Origin: Helicobacter_J cappadocius
Lineage (GTDB): Bacteria > Campylobacterota > Campylobacteria > Campylobacterales > Helicobacteraceae
DNA length: 64,000 bases
NCBI RefSeq assembly: GCF_030686155.1
Contig: NZ_JAUPEV010000002.1
Coordinates: forward strand, 124,001-188,000
Reading direction: 5' to 3'
A program made the translations under genes and the position numbers. This document shows positions 63,689 to 64,000 of the stretch, in pieces (position 1 is the first letter of the stretch; each line of letters begins with the position of its first letter). The notes under the pieces were generated by a model, which ran no database searches, was not told where the DNA came from, and was given only the letters and a program-made list of their open reading frames with translations.

Positions 63689-64000
63689 ATGAGGCGGTTT
63701 TTTACTTTATGTTGTCTAAAAAACATCAAACTAAAAGTCACTCTAAATTATTATCTATCATATTATATAAGAAAGATTATTTTTCATCATCATGTTGAGA
63801 AAAACGGAAAACTTATCAATACTCAGCGACTAATTTATATTCCTGACTTTTTTCAAAACTGCTCTGTTGTTTGCGATGTTGTGATTAAATGTTTTTACAG
63901 TAGAGGGTTCAGATCAAAACAAAGATATGAATACGTAGTTTTAGATATTTGTTCTATACGAAGACTTTATTTGCGAGATGGTATTTATTTTTGGAGAAAA
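63689..64000 (+). CDS. Partial hypothetical ORF at the right edge
   Basis: An open frame of 104 codons starts at ATG 63689 (MRRFFTLCCLKNIKLKV...) with AAGGGG 5-6 nt upstream and continues past the window. It is rich in Tyr, Arg and Lys, and no family is recognised. The first 40 codons look low in complexity, so the true start may be later. It follows the rplU-rpmA terminator and so belongs to another transcript. It may not be a real gene. Confidence 0.35.
   Translation, partial: MRRFFTLCCLKNIKLKVTLNYYLSYYIRKIIFHHHVEKNGKLINTQRLIYIPDFFQNCSVVCDVVIKCFYSRGFRSKQRYEYVVLDICSIRRLYLRDGIYFWRK

Noticed and set aside
1..64000. tRNA genes
   Set aside because: No cloverleaf with a convincing T-loop (GGTTCRANNCC) and anticodon stem was found on either strand by eye; a tRNAscan run would be decisive.

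Overview
The window is a low-GC epsilonproteobacterial chromosome segment, almost certainly a Helicobacter species other than H. pylori. The evidence is a run of Helicobacter-specific genes in familiar sets: rpsA-ispH-aroA-pheT-pheS-HIT-NifS-like; HofB-like porin-pyrB-lipoprotein-tlyA-ribF; tgt-TrkA-like-aroB-mscS-mtaB-FtsH-like-bioV; glyA-lysS-cvpA with lnt and an ABC ATPase; lpxK-nadE; petABC; motAB-thiF-MBL; hsrA; flgL; rplU-rpmA. BioV and HsrA are typical of Helicobacter. Assignments rest on protein motifs and remembered gene order; no database search was possible.

Layout. 1-8122 holds translation, isoprenoid and aromatic amino-acid genes. 8124-24190 is an accessory island: a divergently transcribed two-partner secretion pair (TpsB/CdiB on minus, a 2312-residue TpsA/CdiA haemagglutinin on plus) followed by about 7 kb of plus-strand immunity genes, orphan toxin tips, duplicated cassettes and frameshifted remnants. 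24276-30264 returns to core genes (porin, pyrB, tlyA, ribF, a citrate-type MFS carrier). Then come the SRP RNA, a periplasmic alpha-carbonic anhydrase, and the tgt-bioV block to 40087. 40161-49047 holds SPOR, glyA, lysS, cvpA, lnt, an ABC ATPase, lpxK and nadE. 49419-52028 encodes the cytochrome bc1 complex. 52614-56053 encodes the flagellar stator and a ThiF/JAMM/MBL group. 56196-59034 holds a lysine-less class III aminotransferase homologue, a MidA-like methyltransferase and HsrA. 59176-59275 looks like the RepG small RNA. flgL, a small secreted protein, ridA, rplU and rpmA finish the window, with a partial unknown ORF at the right edge.

The most interesting system is the 8-24 kb locus, which I read as a contact-dependent inhibition (CDI) system. 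The last 50 residues of the TpsA protein carry a colicin E3-like ribonuclease signature (Asp-x-x-His-x-x-x-Glu: D2275, H2278, E2282) and the next gene overlaps its stop by 4 nt, as expected for a cognate immunity gene. Downstream, a 63-aa ORF is a second, displaced E3-like nuclease tip with its own immunity candidate, and that cassette is duplicated with a 259-bp perfect direct repeat that also copies the last 21 toxin codons. Other remnants include a probable toxin tip split at an A9/A7 tract, two paralogous small immunity-like genes (one frameshifted), an ankyrin protein and a broken DUF4272-like gene. This is what an archive of past toxin-tip exchanges at a cdiA 3' end would look like.

Secondary points of interest: a catalytically dead FtsH paralogue, an aminotransferase homologue whose PLP lysine is glycine, a RepG-like sRNA with a C/U-rich loop together with a G6 run in a leader at the right edge, a 14-codon leader ORF overlapping the rpsA start, and a sigma-54 promoter in front of flgL.
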